From Bacillota bacterium (GTDB lineage Bacteria; Bacillota; Clostridia; Christensenellales; CAG-138): a DNA stretch of 14,987 bases. Under the pieces are notes generated by a model that made no database searches, was not told the origin of the DNA, and was given only the letters and a program-made list of their open reading frames with translations. The stretch is taken from positions 1 to 14,987 of the forward strand of contig JAEWYO010000026.1 of assembly GCA_023395595.1 (NCBI GenBank), written 5' to 3'. The position numbers were made by a program, and so were the translations under genes. Positions 6,200 through 13,926 of this stretch are shown in pieces (position 1 is the first letter of the stretch; each line of letters starts with the position of its first letter).

Positions 6200-6227
6200 T
6201 TGCACTGGTTCTCGTCTGTGTTATAAT
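6200..6227 (+). promoter_or_regulatory. tetR promoter
   Basis: TTGCAC (6200-6205), a 16-nt spacer and a perfect TATAAT (6222-6227) with a TGT extension (6219-6221). The octamer TTATAATT recurs at 6252-6259 in the 5' leader, and TTGA/TCAA arms lie between; these might form part of an autoregulatory operator, but no clear TetR palindrome is visible. Confidence 0.7.
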
Positions 6228-6302
6228 TGAATCAATCAACAAATCATTCGTTTATAATTATTTCTTCGATCATCTATGACAATCTCAAAAAGGAAACCGA
6301 AT

Positions 6303-6884
6303 ATGCGAAACAAACTCGACGAACAGATTATCCTCGACGCGGCGCTGAAGGTTTTTTCCCGCTTCGGCTACAAAAAATCCACGCTGGAGGATATCGCGAG
6401 CGAACTGGGTATGACCAATACCGCGATGTATGCCTACGCGTCCAGCAAGCGTGATCTATACGAGCGCACCGTGTCGTTTGTGATGAAACGCTGGCAGTCC
6501 GGCGTGGAGCAGGCGGTCAACACGAAAACCACCGCAATGGAGAAGATGACCGCGCTGTGCGAAAGCGCGTTGTATTATCTTGCGCAGGATCAGGAGTTTT
6601 GCGCGCTGCTCAAGAACGATCCGCAGATATTTCCGATGTTTCCGACGGTCGATCCATACGAGGAGATCAACCGCGATTCTGTGCGGATGATCGAGCGGAT
6701 ACTGCTGTTTGGGCAGCAGACGGGGGAATTCCGCGCGGTGGAAGCCCCGGCGGTCAGTGAGGTGCTGTTTTCGATCTATAAGAACTTTATCATTCATACG
6801 TATATCAACAGCGAAGAGGATTATACCAGCCGCTATCTGCCGATTACGATGGAACTGATTCTAAACGGGATCAAGAAGGGTTGA
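6303..6884 (+). CDS. TetR/AcrR-family transcriptional regulator
   Basis: A 193-residue repressor-type protein. Residues about 8-55 form the TetR helix-turn-helix (AALKVFSRFGYKKSTLEDIA, ELGMTNTAMYAYASSKRDLY). The rest is an all-helical ligand and dimer domain with no recognisable ligand signature. I chose ATG 6303 because AGGA in its leader sits about 8 nt upstream; the earlier ATG at 6276 has no ribosome binding site. It lies 123 bp before the SCP2-like gene on the same strand, with no terminator between, so it probably controls the SCP2-M24 pair. By analogy with the family, a lipid or hydrophobic effector would fit, but that is inference. Confidence 0.9.
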   Translation: MRNKLDEQIILDAALKVFSRFGYKKSTLEDIASELGMTNTAMYAYASSKRDLYERTVSFVMKRWQSGVEQAVNTKTTAMEKMTALCESALYYLAQDQEFCALLKNDPQIFPMFPTVDPYEEINRDSVRMIERILLFGQQTGEFRAVEAPAVSEVLFSIYKNFIIHTYINSEEDYTSRYLPITMELILNGIKKG

Positions 6885-7007
6885 TGTGCGCTGCGCGCGC
6901 ACGCCCTGCAAACGACGGCAACGCCAAAACAATTCATTAAAGCACATCAGGAGAACGGAATTCTCCCCAAATAAAAAACCACATATCGGAAAGGAGCACA
7001 TCAAATC
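6885..7007 (+). other. Gap between tetR and the SCP2 gene, with two hairpins
   Basis: GTGCGC/GCGCAC with a 5-base loop lies just after the tetR stop. GGAGAA-CGGAA-TTCTCC (6950-6966) is a perfect 6-bp hairpin with no T-tract. Neither looks like a terminator. The second could be an operator or an mRNA-processing structure. No clear promoter is visible here. Confidence 0.4.
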
Positions 7008-7400
7008 ATGGTTAAGTATCTTTCTGAAGATTGGCGCAAAGAGGTGGAGGCGCGGCTCACCGCGCAGCTCACACCGGACAAGATGAACAACCTCACCTCC
7101 TCCATGAACAATCTCTATCTCAATTGCCCGGATGGCAACAGCCATTATTTCTTTGTCGGCTTTGTCGAAGGCAAGGTGGACAGCGTTCAGGTTGGCGAAG
7201 GAGAAGGTCCGAAGGCGGAATTCGTAATCTCCGGCGAATATGAAACCTTTGCGAAGATCTCCCGCGCGGAACTCGGCGCGCAGAAGGCGCTCATGGGCGG
7301 ACTGCTCAAGCTCAAAGGCAACATGGTCAAGGCGCTGAAGCTTGCGTCTCTGGTCGATCGCCTGAACAAGATCATCGCGACCATCGAGACCGAGTATTGA
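7008..7400 (+). CDS. SCP2 sterol-transfer-family lipid-binding protein
   Basis: A 130-residue stand-alone SCP2 domain. Supporting segments are the central strand region YFFVGFVEGKVDSVQVGEGE, the AEFVISGEYETFAKISRAEL segment, and the family-typical GAQKALMGGLLKLKGNMVKA followed by LKLASLVDRLNKII. SCP2 domains form a hydrophobic tunnel for fatty acyl groups or other lipids; no catalytic residues are expected. It has no signal peptide, so it is cytoplasmic. AAAGGAG lies 11 nt before the ATG. It is 14 nt upstream of the M24 gene, whose ribosome binding site overlaps this stop codon, so the two are probably co-transcribed. The ligand is unknown. Confidence 0.9.
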   Translation: MVKYLSEDWRKEVEARLTAQLTPDKMNNLTSSMNNLYLNCPDGNSHYFFVGFVEGKVDSVQVGEGEGPKAEFVISGEYETFAKISRAELGAQKALMGGLLKLKGNMVKALKLASLVDRLNKIIATIETEY

Positions 7401-7414
7401 GGAGGGAAAAGGAT

Positions 7415-8629
7415 ATGTTTGACAAGACAAGCCCGTTTTATATCGATTTTCCCGCACGAATCCAAGCGATTCAAGCTGAGATGGCGAAGGAAAAGATCGA
7501 TCTGTATCTGGGTTCCCGCCTGCGCACGATGAGTTGGACGACGGACGCGTTCTTCCCTTGGCGCAGTTTCATCGTGATCCCTGCGGAAGGGCTGCCGACG
7601 GCGTTTACGTTCGTCATCGACGCGGCGCGCGCGGCGGACGAAAGTTGGCTGGACGAGGATCATGTGATGGGCTTTGCGCCGATGGGCGGACAAGATCAGA
7701 TCACGCAGATTTCCGACATGATCAAAGACTATCTGCCACACGGCGGAAGAGTCGGTGTGGAAGCTGGCATGAGCAACTATCTGCCGGAAGGGTATCTGAC
7801 CTATTATGAATACAAGGCGTTTGAGGCGGCCTTGCCGAACTGCACGCTCGTCAACGCGCATCCGATCGTAGACCGGTTGCAGATGATCAAGGACGTCGGC
7901 ACCATCAATCGCTTCCGTGAGGCATCCCGCATCGTGGATATCGGGCATGAAACGGTGCTTGCCGCAATCAAAAACGGCGGATGGAAGGGCATGACGGAGA
8001 CGGAGATTGCGGGTCTTGCAGGCTATGCCATGCGCAAGGCTGGCAGCACGTTTGAGTGGTCGTTTACCGGCGGAAACGAAATTGCCGCGGGCTATCGCAC
8101 CGGACTTGCGGGCGGCGCCTGCACCCCCGCGACCACAAAGAAGGTTGCATCGGGCGAGCCGCTGATGGTGGATATCCACGCGCTCTTTGGCCTCGCATGT
8201 GGCGATCATAGCCATAATTATCTGATTGGACCCGCGAGCGATCGGCAGCTTTGGCACGCGAAAAACTTTGTGGATATGGTGGCGCTCACGCTCAAGACTT
8301 ATCGCGCGGGCATCTCGCCCTCTTCGCTGGCGGCGGAAATGATGGACTTTGCGGAGTCGCGCGGGTTTGCGGACTTCATGGTGCCGGGGTTCGAGCATGG
8401 CATCGGCATGCTCGGCGACGAATGGAGAATTGGCAAACACGACGGCCCGTTCGCGTATTGGACCGACCCGGATCACGAGTATCTGGAGAATGAAGTGCTC
8501 ATCTGCGCGATGCAGTATGCCTGTCCGGACGAGAACATCGGCTTCCGCTATGAAAACCCGATTCTTCTCACCAAAGACGGCTGCGAATACATGAGCAAAT
8601 TCCCGCTGGCGATTGAAGTGATCGAGTAA
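7415..8629 (+). CDS. M24-family (creatinase/Xaa-Pro peptidase fold) protein with altered metal site
   Basis: A 404-residue two-domain protein with an N-terminal creatinase-like domain (about 1-155) and a C-terminal pita-bread domain (about 165-400). Aligning by eye with M24 peptidases, the metal-site positions are Asp253 (MVDIHA), Asp264 (GDHSHN), His328 (EHGIGM), Gln367 (ICAMQY) and Glu380 (FRYENPILLT). The first of the two usual glutamates is therefore Gln. The SDxTR motif around the second Asp is also replaced by GDHSHN. This suggests a non-peptidase member, as seen in creatinase and some lyases of this fold, or a weakened metal site. I chose ATG 7415, 8 nt after GAGGAGGG; TTG 7397 lies before that site. 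It is paired with the SCP2-like gene. Confidence 0.88.
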   Translation: MFDKTSPFYIDFPARIQAIQAEMAKEKIDLYLGSRLRTMSWTTDAFFPWRSFIVIPAEGLPTAFTFVIDAARAADESWLDEDHVMGFAPMGGQDQITQISDMIKDYLPHGGRVGVEAGMSNYLPEGYLTYYEYKAFEAALPNCTLVNAHPIVDRLQMIKDVGTINRFREASRIVDIGHETVLAAIKNGGWKGMTETEIAGLAGYAMRKAGSTFEWSFTGGNEIAAGYRTGLAGGACTPATTKKVASGEPLMVDIHALFGLACGDHSHNYLIGPASDRQLWHAKNFVDMVALTLKTYRAGISPSSLAAEMMDFAESRGFADFMVPGFEHGIGMLGDEWRIGKHDGPFAYWTDPDHEYLENEVLICAMQYACPDENIGFRYENPILLTKDGCEYMSKFPLAIEVIE

Positions 8630-8643
8630 ACGATTAGCGAAGT

Positions 8644-8675
8644 AAAAACAGCACGGCGCGCGCCGTGCTGTTTTT
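8644..8675. terminator. Perfectly symmetrical bidirectional terminator
   Basis: AAAAACAGCACGGCGC followed by its exact reverse complement makes a 32-bp palindrome with A5 on one side and T5 on the other. It lies 14 nt after the M24 stop and 2 nt from the stop of the convergent anti-sigma gene, so it can end both transcripts. Confidence 0.95.
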
Positions 8676-8677
8676 GC

Positions 8678-10471
8678 TTACGCCATGTCATCCCAGAGCC
8701 CACCGGGAACGATGTCCGCTTTATGGACGGTCTCCGTGATGTCAAACGTTCCGACAAACACCCGGTTGTATTCTTTATCCCGGTCGTAGACGTCCCACAC
8801 AAGCCGAATCTCGAATGTATCGGGTAAGTATTTTGGCACAATCTGCATGAAGTGTCCACGTGTGCCACTGTCCCAGTCGTCAAATGTGGTAAACTTTCCG
8901 TAGCTTTCCACCCAAAGCTTAGCCGCCGCCTGAGTATACTGTCCTTCTTTATACCAACATTCGAGCTCTACTCCGTCCATATAAATATGCTGGACAGTAT
9001 AGGATGCTTCAGGTGGACAGTACAGGCCGTCAATCGTATAACGAATAAATAGTTCGCGCTGATCGGGGTCGAACCCAAGCCGTTTTAGCGTGAGAGACAC
9101 GTCTCCGATTGCTTGACTGCCTTGCAGCGGGCAATGCGCCTTCTCGTTCCTGCCATCTGCCGCCAGTCGTCGCGTTTCTTCGCACCAGGCTTCCCGCTGC
9201 GCATCGTCCGCTGGCAACGTGACTTCACCCGTGTGCGGATTGATATAAAACGCAATCTGTATCCGCTCTTTTGCGACGGTATAATCGACTCCGTCTCCTG
9301 TTTGGAATGGATCGATTCCTCCTTCACCAAGTACTGCCAAGAGCACGTTTTCCGGCTGATTCGCCTCGTCTGCATACCAAGGAAGTAGCGTTAAAGCGGT
9401 CAGTGTGGATGGGTAATCGCCATCAAAATTCTTTCCTTCCTCCATATGCGGCTCGTATACCGCGCTGAGCTGTGTTCCGACAGTATGATAGCCATCAAGG
9501 TACATGTCACGAAATGTATTCACACCCTTGTTCTGCCAATTGCACTCGCCAATCGTCCCCAATAGCACGCCGTCCTTGGAAGCCGCCGCGTCCTTGAGCG
9601 TAAACACTCCTTGTACAATGTTGAGCGGGAACGCTTCATTGGGCATGCCGGAGAGGGTTTCCGCCTGCTCAGTCGCATTCGACTCCAAACTGGACAGCGA
9701 TTCTTTAACCAATTCTTCGCGCTTCGCCTCAATTTCCTCCTTCGGTATTTCGTACACAAAATCAAATGAGAAACTTCCAAGATTCTCCCCGCGTTGCCCG
9801 CTTTCGTCCCACTCGTAAAGCGTGCCGCTCAAGTTCATCGGCGTGCCGGAGACAATGGCTTGGTCGTCGATGCGGAACCACATCTCAAGATCTGCGCCGA
9901 GCCCCGAAGAATCGGCCATAGCGATTGCGGGTAGCGCGCGCACCGTTCCGTCCGCTTTTGCATAGGCGGGATACTCGTTTTGGCCGACGGTCAACACAAA
10001 ATCAAAGTCATACAAGCGGCTGTTATCGCCGGTCTTGGAATCTTCGCTATTGAAGGTAACATGCACTTCCGGCGGGTTTTCGTTGGGATAATAACAAACG
10101 CCGACGGGTTCGAAGATGATACCGTCAACCTCGGCCGTGCCGCTCAGCGGGCTAAAGAACGTCAAACCGGCAATCGTTGCGTCGGCATATTGCTGCGCCT
10201 TTGCCAGACGATCATCCACCGCCTGATCGCTCTGCGCATACTCTTTTGCCTGCTGTGTGCTGCTCCAATAGACGGCGTAAGCCGCGCAGGCAGAGAGCAG
10301 GAGAAGAACCGCCGCGATCAGAATCAGCAGCGCTTTTCGTTTCCGCGTCATAAGGGGAACCGGTTTTGCGGGCGCGGGGGAACGCAACTCGTCATTCAAT
10401 CGACTGAGCAAGCGTTTTTGAAACTCCGGCGTTGCGTGTACGCGGGAGAACCCGGCTTCATAGCGATTCAT
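8678..10471 (-). CDS. Membrane-anchored putative anti-sigma factor
   Basis: A 597-residue protein with a short cytoplasmic N-terminus (about 1-42, containing ATPEFQKRLLSRLNDEL, typical of anti-sigma N-termini), a basic segment TRKRK, one membrane segment (about 47-68), and a large extracytoplasmic part of about 525 residues with no recognisable enzyme motif. The architecture resembles clostridial anti-sigma proteins with DUF4179-like outer domains, but the exact domain is not certain. No zinc-binding HxxxCxxC motif is seen. LSAC at the end of the membrane segment fits a lipobox, with Cys62. The start ATG has AAAGGAG 6 nt upstream, inside the sigma gene. It overlaps the sigma factor by 14 bp, which implies translational coupling and supports the anti-sigma role. 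Confidence 0.8.
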   Translation of the reverse strand: MNRYEAGFSRVHATPEFQKRLLSRLNDELRSPAPAKPVPLMTRKRKALLILIAAVLLLLSACAAYAVYWSSTQQAKEYAQSDQAVDDRLAKAQQYADATIAGLTFFSPLSGTAEVDGIIFEPVGVCYYPNENPPEVHVTFNSEDSKTGDNSRLYDFDFVLTVGQNEYPAYAKADGTVRALPAIAMADSSGLGADLEMWFRIDDQAIVSGTPMNLSGTLYEWDESGQRGENLGSFSFDFVYEIPKEEIEAKREELVKESLSSLESNATEQAETLSGMPNEAFPLNIVQGVFTLKDAAASKDGVLLGTIGECNWQNKGVNTFRDMYLDGYHTVGTQLSAVYEPHMEEGKNFDGDYPSTLTALTLLPWYADEANQPENVLLAVLGEGGIDPFQTGDGVDYTVAKERIQIAFYINPHTGEVTLPADDAQREAWCEETRRLAADGRNEKAHCPLQGSQAIGDVSLTLKRLGFDPDQRELFIRYTIDGLYCPPEASYTVQHIYMDGVELECWYKEGQYTQAAAKLWVESYGKFTTFDDWDSGTRGHFMQIVPKYLPDTFEIRLVWDVYDRDKEYNRVFVGTFDITETVHKADIVPGGLWDDMA

Positions 10472-10955
10472 AGCCTTCTCCTTTCAGCAGCGTTTTGAGT
10501 TTTTTGCGTACGCGGCTGAGGCGGGAACTCACGGTTCCTTCTTTTTCGCCTAAAATGTGCGCGATTTCGCCAATCGGCATTCGTTCAAAATAGAAAAGAT
10601 AAACAGCGTAGCGGTCGGGTTCCGGTAGCTGGTTGACGGCGTCGAGAACCTCAGCCGTTTCAGGCGGCAGGGCGGTGTGCGCCGCCTCGTCCAGCGGCAC
10701 GCTTGTGCGCCGAACGGCAGATTTTCGATAGTCCTTGCAGAGGTTGATCGCGGTGCGAAGCAACCATGATTTCTCATGTTCCGCGCTGCGGAATTCGGGG
10801 TTTGCTCGCAGCAATCGCAGGAATACCGTTTGCACGATATCCTCCGCCTCCGTTATGTTTTGCGTCCGGTTAAGCGCGAGGCGTAAGAGCATATCGGAAT
10901 ATGCTTCGACCATTCTCGCGATCTCGCGCTGGTTTGGCAAGCCTGCTTTTCCCAT
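10458..10955 (-). CDS. ECF-type RNA polymerase sigma factor
   Basis: 165 residues with the two sigma domains only. Region 2 (about 15-82) contains EAEDIVQTVFLRLL and HEKSWLLRTAINLCKDYRKS; region 4 (about 108-158) contains LPEPDRYAVYLFYFERMPIG and the helix-turn-helix EIAHILGEKEGTVSSRLSRV. It directs RNA polymerase to stress- or envelope-responsive promoters. I chose ATG 10955, 5 nt after AGGTG; a TTG at 10976 would add seven residues. The anti-sigma gene follows with a 14-bp overlap, forming a classic sigma/anti-sigma pair. A clear autoregulated ECF promoter was not found upstream. Target genes are unknown. Confidence 0.93.
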   Translation of the reverse strand: MGKAGLPNQREIARMVEAYSDMLLRLALNRTQNITEAEDIVQTVFLRLLRANPEFRSAEHEKSWLLRTAINLCKDYRKSAVRRTSVPLDEAAHTALPPETAEVLDAVNQLPEPDRYAVYLFYFERMPIGEIAHILGEKEGTVSSRLSRVRKKLKTLLKGEGYESL

Positions 10956-11115
10956 TACAACACCTATCTTGCGCAATATACTCTCATCATATCAAACTTA
11001 CGTGGGCTTTCTACCAATAACACGATTATTCTTGCAAAATCCCTGCAATGGAAAGAAAGAATTTTATAAATGCTGCTATGTTTATGCTTTTTACAAGAAG
11101 AAGTGTTCATGGCAT

Positions 11116-11147
11116 AAAAAACGCACAACCTTGTGGCTGTGCGTTTT
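11116..11147 (-). terminator. Intrinsic terminator of the flavodiiron gene
   Basis: On the minus strand AAAACGCACAGCC-ACAA-GGTTGTGCGTTTT forms a 13-bp stem with one G-U pair and ends in six T (11121-11116). It lies 16 nt after the flavodiiron stop. A-richness on the other side would also allow plus-strand termination. Confidence 0.93.
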
Positions 11148-11163
11148 GCGGTGCTTGTGTTGC

Positions 11164-13209
11164 TTATTCGATTGGCTTAAATGCGCTCGCCGGGTTGCTG
11201 CAAATCGGGCAGATGTAATCGTCCGGCAGGGTATCGCTCTCCAGCACATATCCACAGATGCCGCAGACAAAGCCTTTCTTCTTCTCCGGCTCGGCGGCGG
11301 GTTTCGGCTCGTTCTTCGTCTCCGGCGCGGATTTTGCTTCCGGCTCCGGCTTCTTCTCCTCCGCGACGGAAGAAAGCGGCACAAACACCTCCGCGCCGTG
11401 TTTGCATACGGGGCAGATGAAGTCCGCGGGCAGCGTGTCGCTTTCGTGGATATAGCCGCAGACGGTGCAGAGCCAGCCCTTCTTTTGCGCGGCATTTGCG
11501 CCGGGTGCGGGCTTGATGTTCTTGTGATAATAGTCGTACGTCACCGATGCTTCGCCGGAGAGTTTGCGCGCCTCGGTCAGGTCGGCGAGGAAGAGCGTGT
11601 GCGTGCCGCAGTCCAGCGTGCTGATGACCTTACCGCTGAGCAGTGCGTTGACGCCTTCGGTCATATAGGTCAACCCGTTGACACTGCGTGCATACGCGCC
11701 GTAACCCTCAAATTTATCGCCATCCTTACCGCTCCTGAGTCCGAAGCGCTGATAGACATCAAACTTCGACTGCTCGGTGAGGATAGAGAGGTTGAAGATA
11801 CCCGTCTTAAGTACCATATCGTGCGTCATGTTGGCTTTGTTGACCGTGAACGTGACGCGAAGCGGCGTGCTTGTTGCCTGGATCACGGTGTTGATGATGC
11901 AGCCGTTGTCGCGCGCTCCATCCTTTGCGGTGAGAACAAACAGGCCGTAACTGATGGCAAACAGCGCGGTCTTATCCAGCTCACCGGTGGGTACATCCTC
12001 GTTTTTCGGCAGCGTCATGGTGCCGGCAATCGCCGTTGCAAGCGTGTCGATTTCGGCAAGCTGTACTTCTTTGAGCGAGGAACGGAGGCTGACGGTCTCT
12101 TCGAGCACGTTCATGTTCTTTAGCGGCGCTAGAGTTTCGCGCATGAGCTTTCCGCTCACGGGAGCCCAGGAACCGTTTTCGATGAACGCAAGCGTGCGGT
12201 TTTGGATGTTGTGCAGCACAAGGTCGTGGATGAGTTCTTCCATCGTGATGAACACGCCCGCGTTATACGTGGTCGCCGCGAAGACGAGGTGGCTGTAGCG
12301 GAAGCAGGCTGCGACGATTTCCGACATCGGGACCACCGAAACGTCGAACATCTCAACCTTAACGCCCAGCTCGCGCAGGCGGCTGGCGAGAATCTCCGCC
12401 GCGTTCTCCGTGTTGCCGTAGATGGAGGCATAGGCGAGCATCACGCCCGTTTCTTCTGGTTCATAGGTGCTCCAGCGCTGATATTTCTCCACATACGCGG
12501 AGAAATCCTTACGGTGGACGGGCCCATGCAGCGGGCAGATGATCTTCACGTCCAGATTGGCGACTTTTTTGAGTGCGGATTGCACCTGCGGGCCGTATTT
12601 ACCGATGATATTGGCGTAATACCGCCGCGCCTCACCGATGAAGGTGTTGTAAAAATCCAGCTCGTCGGCAAACAATGCACCGTTGAGCGCGTTGAAGGTG
12701 CCGAACGCATCCGCCGAGAAGAGTACCTTGTCCGTGCGGTCGTAGGTGAACATGACCTCCGGCCAGTGCACCATCGGCGCCATGACAAACTGGAACTCAT
12801 GCTTGCCGGTGGAGAGCGTGTCGTTTTCCTTGACGATGATGGCGCGATCCAGCACGTCCTCGTCAAAAAATTGGCAGATCATCTCGCTGGTCTTCTTGGT
12901 GCAGACAATCTTTGCGTCTTTATAGCAGAACAACAGATCCATCAGCGTGGCAGAATGATCCGGCTCCATGTGCTGTACGACCACATAGTCCAGCGTGCGC
13001 CCGTCGAGCACATGTTCAAGATTTTCGAAGAATATCTTCGCAACGGCTTTGTCCACGGTGTCGAACAAGATCGTCTTCTCGTCCAGAATCAGATAAGAGT
13101 TATAGGAAACGCCGTCGGGAATGGAATAAACGCCTTCAAACATGGCAAGCCTGCGGTCGTTTCCACCAACCCAGGTGATGTCCTCGTTCACTTTTCGCGT
13201 GCAATACAT
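11164..13209 (-). CDS. Flavodiiron protein fused to flavin reductase and two rubredoxin domains
   Basis: Predicted O2 and/or NO reductase of anaerobes, 681 residues, cytoplasmic. The metallo-beta-lactamase-like domain (about 20-250) carries the diiron ligands His80, Glu82, Asp84, His148, Asp167 and His228. The flavodoxin domain (about 255-400) binds FMN (ASIYGNTENAA, TTYNAG). A flavin-reductase-like domain (about 410-560) follows. Two short rubredoxin domains have cysteines 581/584/599/602 and 649/652/667/670. Only 14 residues separate the Cys pairs, as in the rubredoxin part of rubrerythrin rather than classical rubredoxin. A Pro/Glu/Lys/Ala-rich linker (about 614-645) joins them. The ATG has AAAGGGG 11 nt upstream, and residue numbering matches known family members. 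This suggests an electron path NAD(P)H-flavin-rubredoxin-FMN-diiron within one chain. The gene is monocistronic, with promoter and terminator. Confidence 0.95.
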   Translation of the reverse strand: MYCTRKVNEDITWVGGNDRRLAMFEGVYSIPDGVSYNSYLILDEKTILFDTVDKAVAKIFFENLEHVLDGRTLDYVVVQHMEPDHSATLMDLLFCYKDAKIVCTKKTSEMICQFFDEDVLDRAIIVKENDTLSTGKHEFQFVMAPMVHWPEVMFTYDRTDKVLFSADAFGTFNALNGALFADELDFYNTFIGEARRYYANIIGKYGPQVQSALKKVANLDVKIICPLHGPVHRKDFSAYVEKYQRWSTYEPEETGVMLAYASIYGNTENAAEILASRLRELGVKVEMFDVSVVPMSEIVAACFRYSHLVFAATTYNAGVFITMEELIHDLVLHNIQNRTLAFIENGSWAPVSGKLMRETLAPLKNMNVLEETVSLRSSLKEVQLAEIDTLATAIAGTMTLPKNEDVPTGELDKTALFAISYGLFVLTAKDGARDNGCIINTVIQATSTPLRVTFTVNKANMTHDMVLKTGIFNLSILTEQSKFDVYQRFGLRSGKDGDKFEGYGAYARSVNGLTYMTEGVNALLSGKVISTLDCGTHTLFLADLTEARKLSGEASVTYDYYHKNIKPAPGANAAQKKGWLCTVCGYIHESDTLPADFICPVCKHGAEVFVPLSSVAEEKKPEPEAKSAPETKNEPKPAAEPEKKKGFVCGICGYVLESDTLPDDYICPICSNPASAFKPIE

Positions 13210-13336
13210 GCGGTTTGTTGCCCCTTTCGTGTGCCTGTCTATCGTAAAACTTGTTGTTGATCAAAACGAAGATGCGTTGCGCTTGTTCGGTGCGATTGGT
13301 TGCATACTCCAAAGGTGCTGCGGCATGCTAACGCCC

Positions 13337-13354
13337 GCGCAATATCGATTGCGC
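13337..13354 (-). other. 5'-leader hairpin of the flavodiiron gene
   Basis: GCGCAAT and ATTGCGC pair over 7 bp with a 4-base loop. It lies immediately after the predicted transcription start (about 13356). It could stabilise the mRNA or be an operator. The remaining leader down to 13210 shows nothing recognisable. Confidence 0.4.
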
Positions 13355-13362
13355 CTGTCAGC

Positions 13363-13391
13363 ATTATTCCATGTTTTGGCTGGTTAATCAA
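13363..13391 (-). promoter_or_regulatory. Promoter of the flavodiiron gene
   Basis: On the minus strand: TTGATT (13391-13386), a 17-nt spacer, AATAAT (13368-13363). Two mismatches in the -35 and one in the -10. It gives a leader of about 147 nt. A weaker TTGATC-N17-TAGACA closer to the gene is an alternative. Confidence 0.55.
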
Positions 13392-13465
13392 GACTTGCGT
13401 GGGAATTCTCGCTTGTCTTCTTGCAAGTTGCCGCTGTTTCTGCCGCGTCCGGATAAAACACAAAG

Positions 13466-13496
13466 AAAAAGGCTGCCGGTTTCATCCGAACAGCCT
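13466..13496 (-). terminator. Intrinsic terminator of yjdF
   Basis: On the minus strand AGGCTG (13496-13491) pairs with CAGCCT (13475-13470), with an inner CGG/CCG, followed by a run of T (13470-13466). It lies about 10 nt after the yjdF stop. A second small hairpin, GGGCAT-TGA-ATGCCC, overlaps the end of the gene. Confidence 0.8.
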
Positions 13497-13506
13497 CGTT
13501 GGGCAT

Positions 13507-13919
13507 TCAATGCCCCTTGTGCTTGGCTTTCCGTTTTTCCTGCCGGAGCAGAAACTTTCGTTCCACTTCGGCTTCGCGCTCCTCGCACGAAAGCGCTTTG
13601 TGCTCCTCCTTGTTCGCCTCATATTGGCTTTTGAGTGCCTGCTGCGCTTTGGTACCGACCCCTGTTTCGAGCAAGGCGCGCGCTGCGTTGCGTTGTGCCC
13701 GCTTCGGGTTTGCATTGGCGGCTTGGCGGGATGGGTCTGCGAGCGGTTTGGAGAAGACGAGGCTGCTGAATCGCTCGTTGACAAACAAAAGCAGCTCCGC
13801 GTCGCTCGGTTCCGCGCCAAATGTAGCTTTTGCGGCGGAATAGCGATTTCATCCGCGCGTTCCCATACGCCAACCCAAAAGGGATATTCAAAGAAAACCG
13901 TGCATGTTATGCGGTGCAT
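13507..13919 (-). pseudogene. yjdF: YjdF (DUF2992) family protein, interrupted by a one-base frameshift
   Basis: The N-terminus, MHRITCTVFFEYPFWVGVWE followed by RADEIAI, is in one frame. The continuation AAKATFGAEPSDAELLLFVN and the basic tail, ending AEVERKFLLRQEKRKAKHKGH, are in the next frame down to the stop at 13507. Together they match the YjdF family along its length; the tail (RKAKHKGH) is especially typical. The break lies near 13830-13850, and adding one base there restores an open frame of about 137 codons. No classical slippery heptamer is present, so this is a deletion or a sequencing error rather than programmed frameshifting. The ATG at 13919 follows GGAGG (13931-13927) by 7 nt. 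YjdF function is unknown; its genes often follow a riboswitch that responds to azaaromatic compounds. Promoter, leader and terminator are intact. Confidence 0.85.
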
Positions 13920-13926
13920 ACCGCAT

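Noticed and set aside
7187..8476. 429-codon minus-strand open frame opposite the SCP2 and M24 genes
   Set aside because: Shadow of two real genes; no start signal and no recognisable domain.
10735..13260. Long plus-strand open frames (10735-12123 and 12202-13260) opposite the sigma and flavodiiron genes
   Set aside because: They run antisense to well-supported proteins with intact motifs, and their translations are low-complexity and unrecognisable.
13825..13850. Programmed -1 frameshift in yjdF
   Set aside because: No X-XXY-YYZ heptamer in the overlap and no recoding is known for this family; a deletion or sequencing error is simpler.
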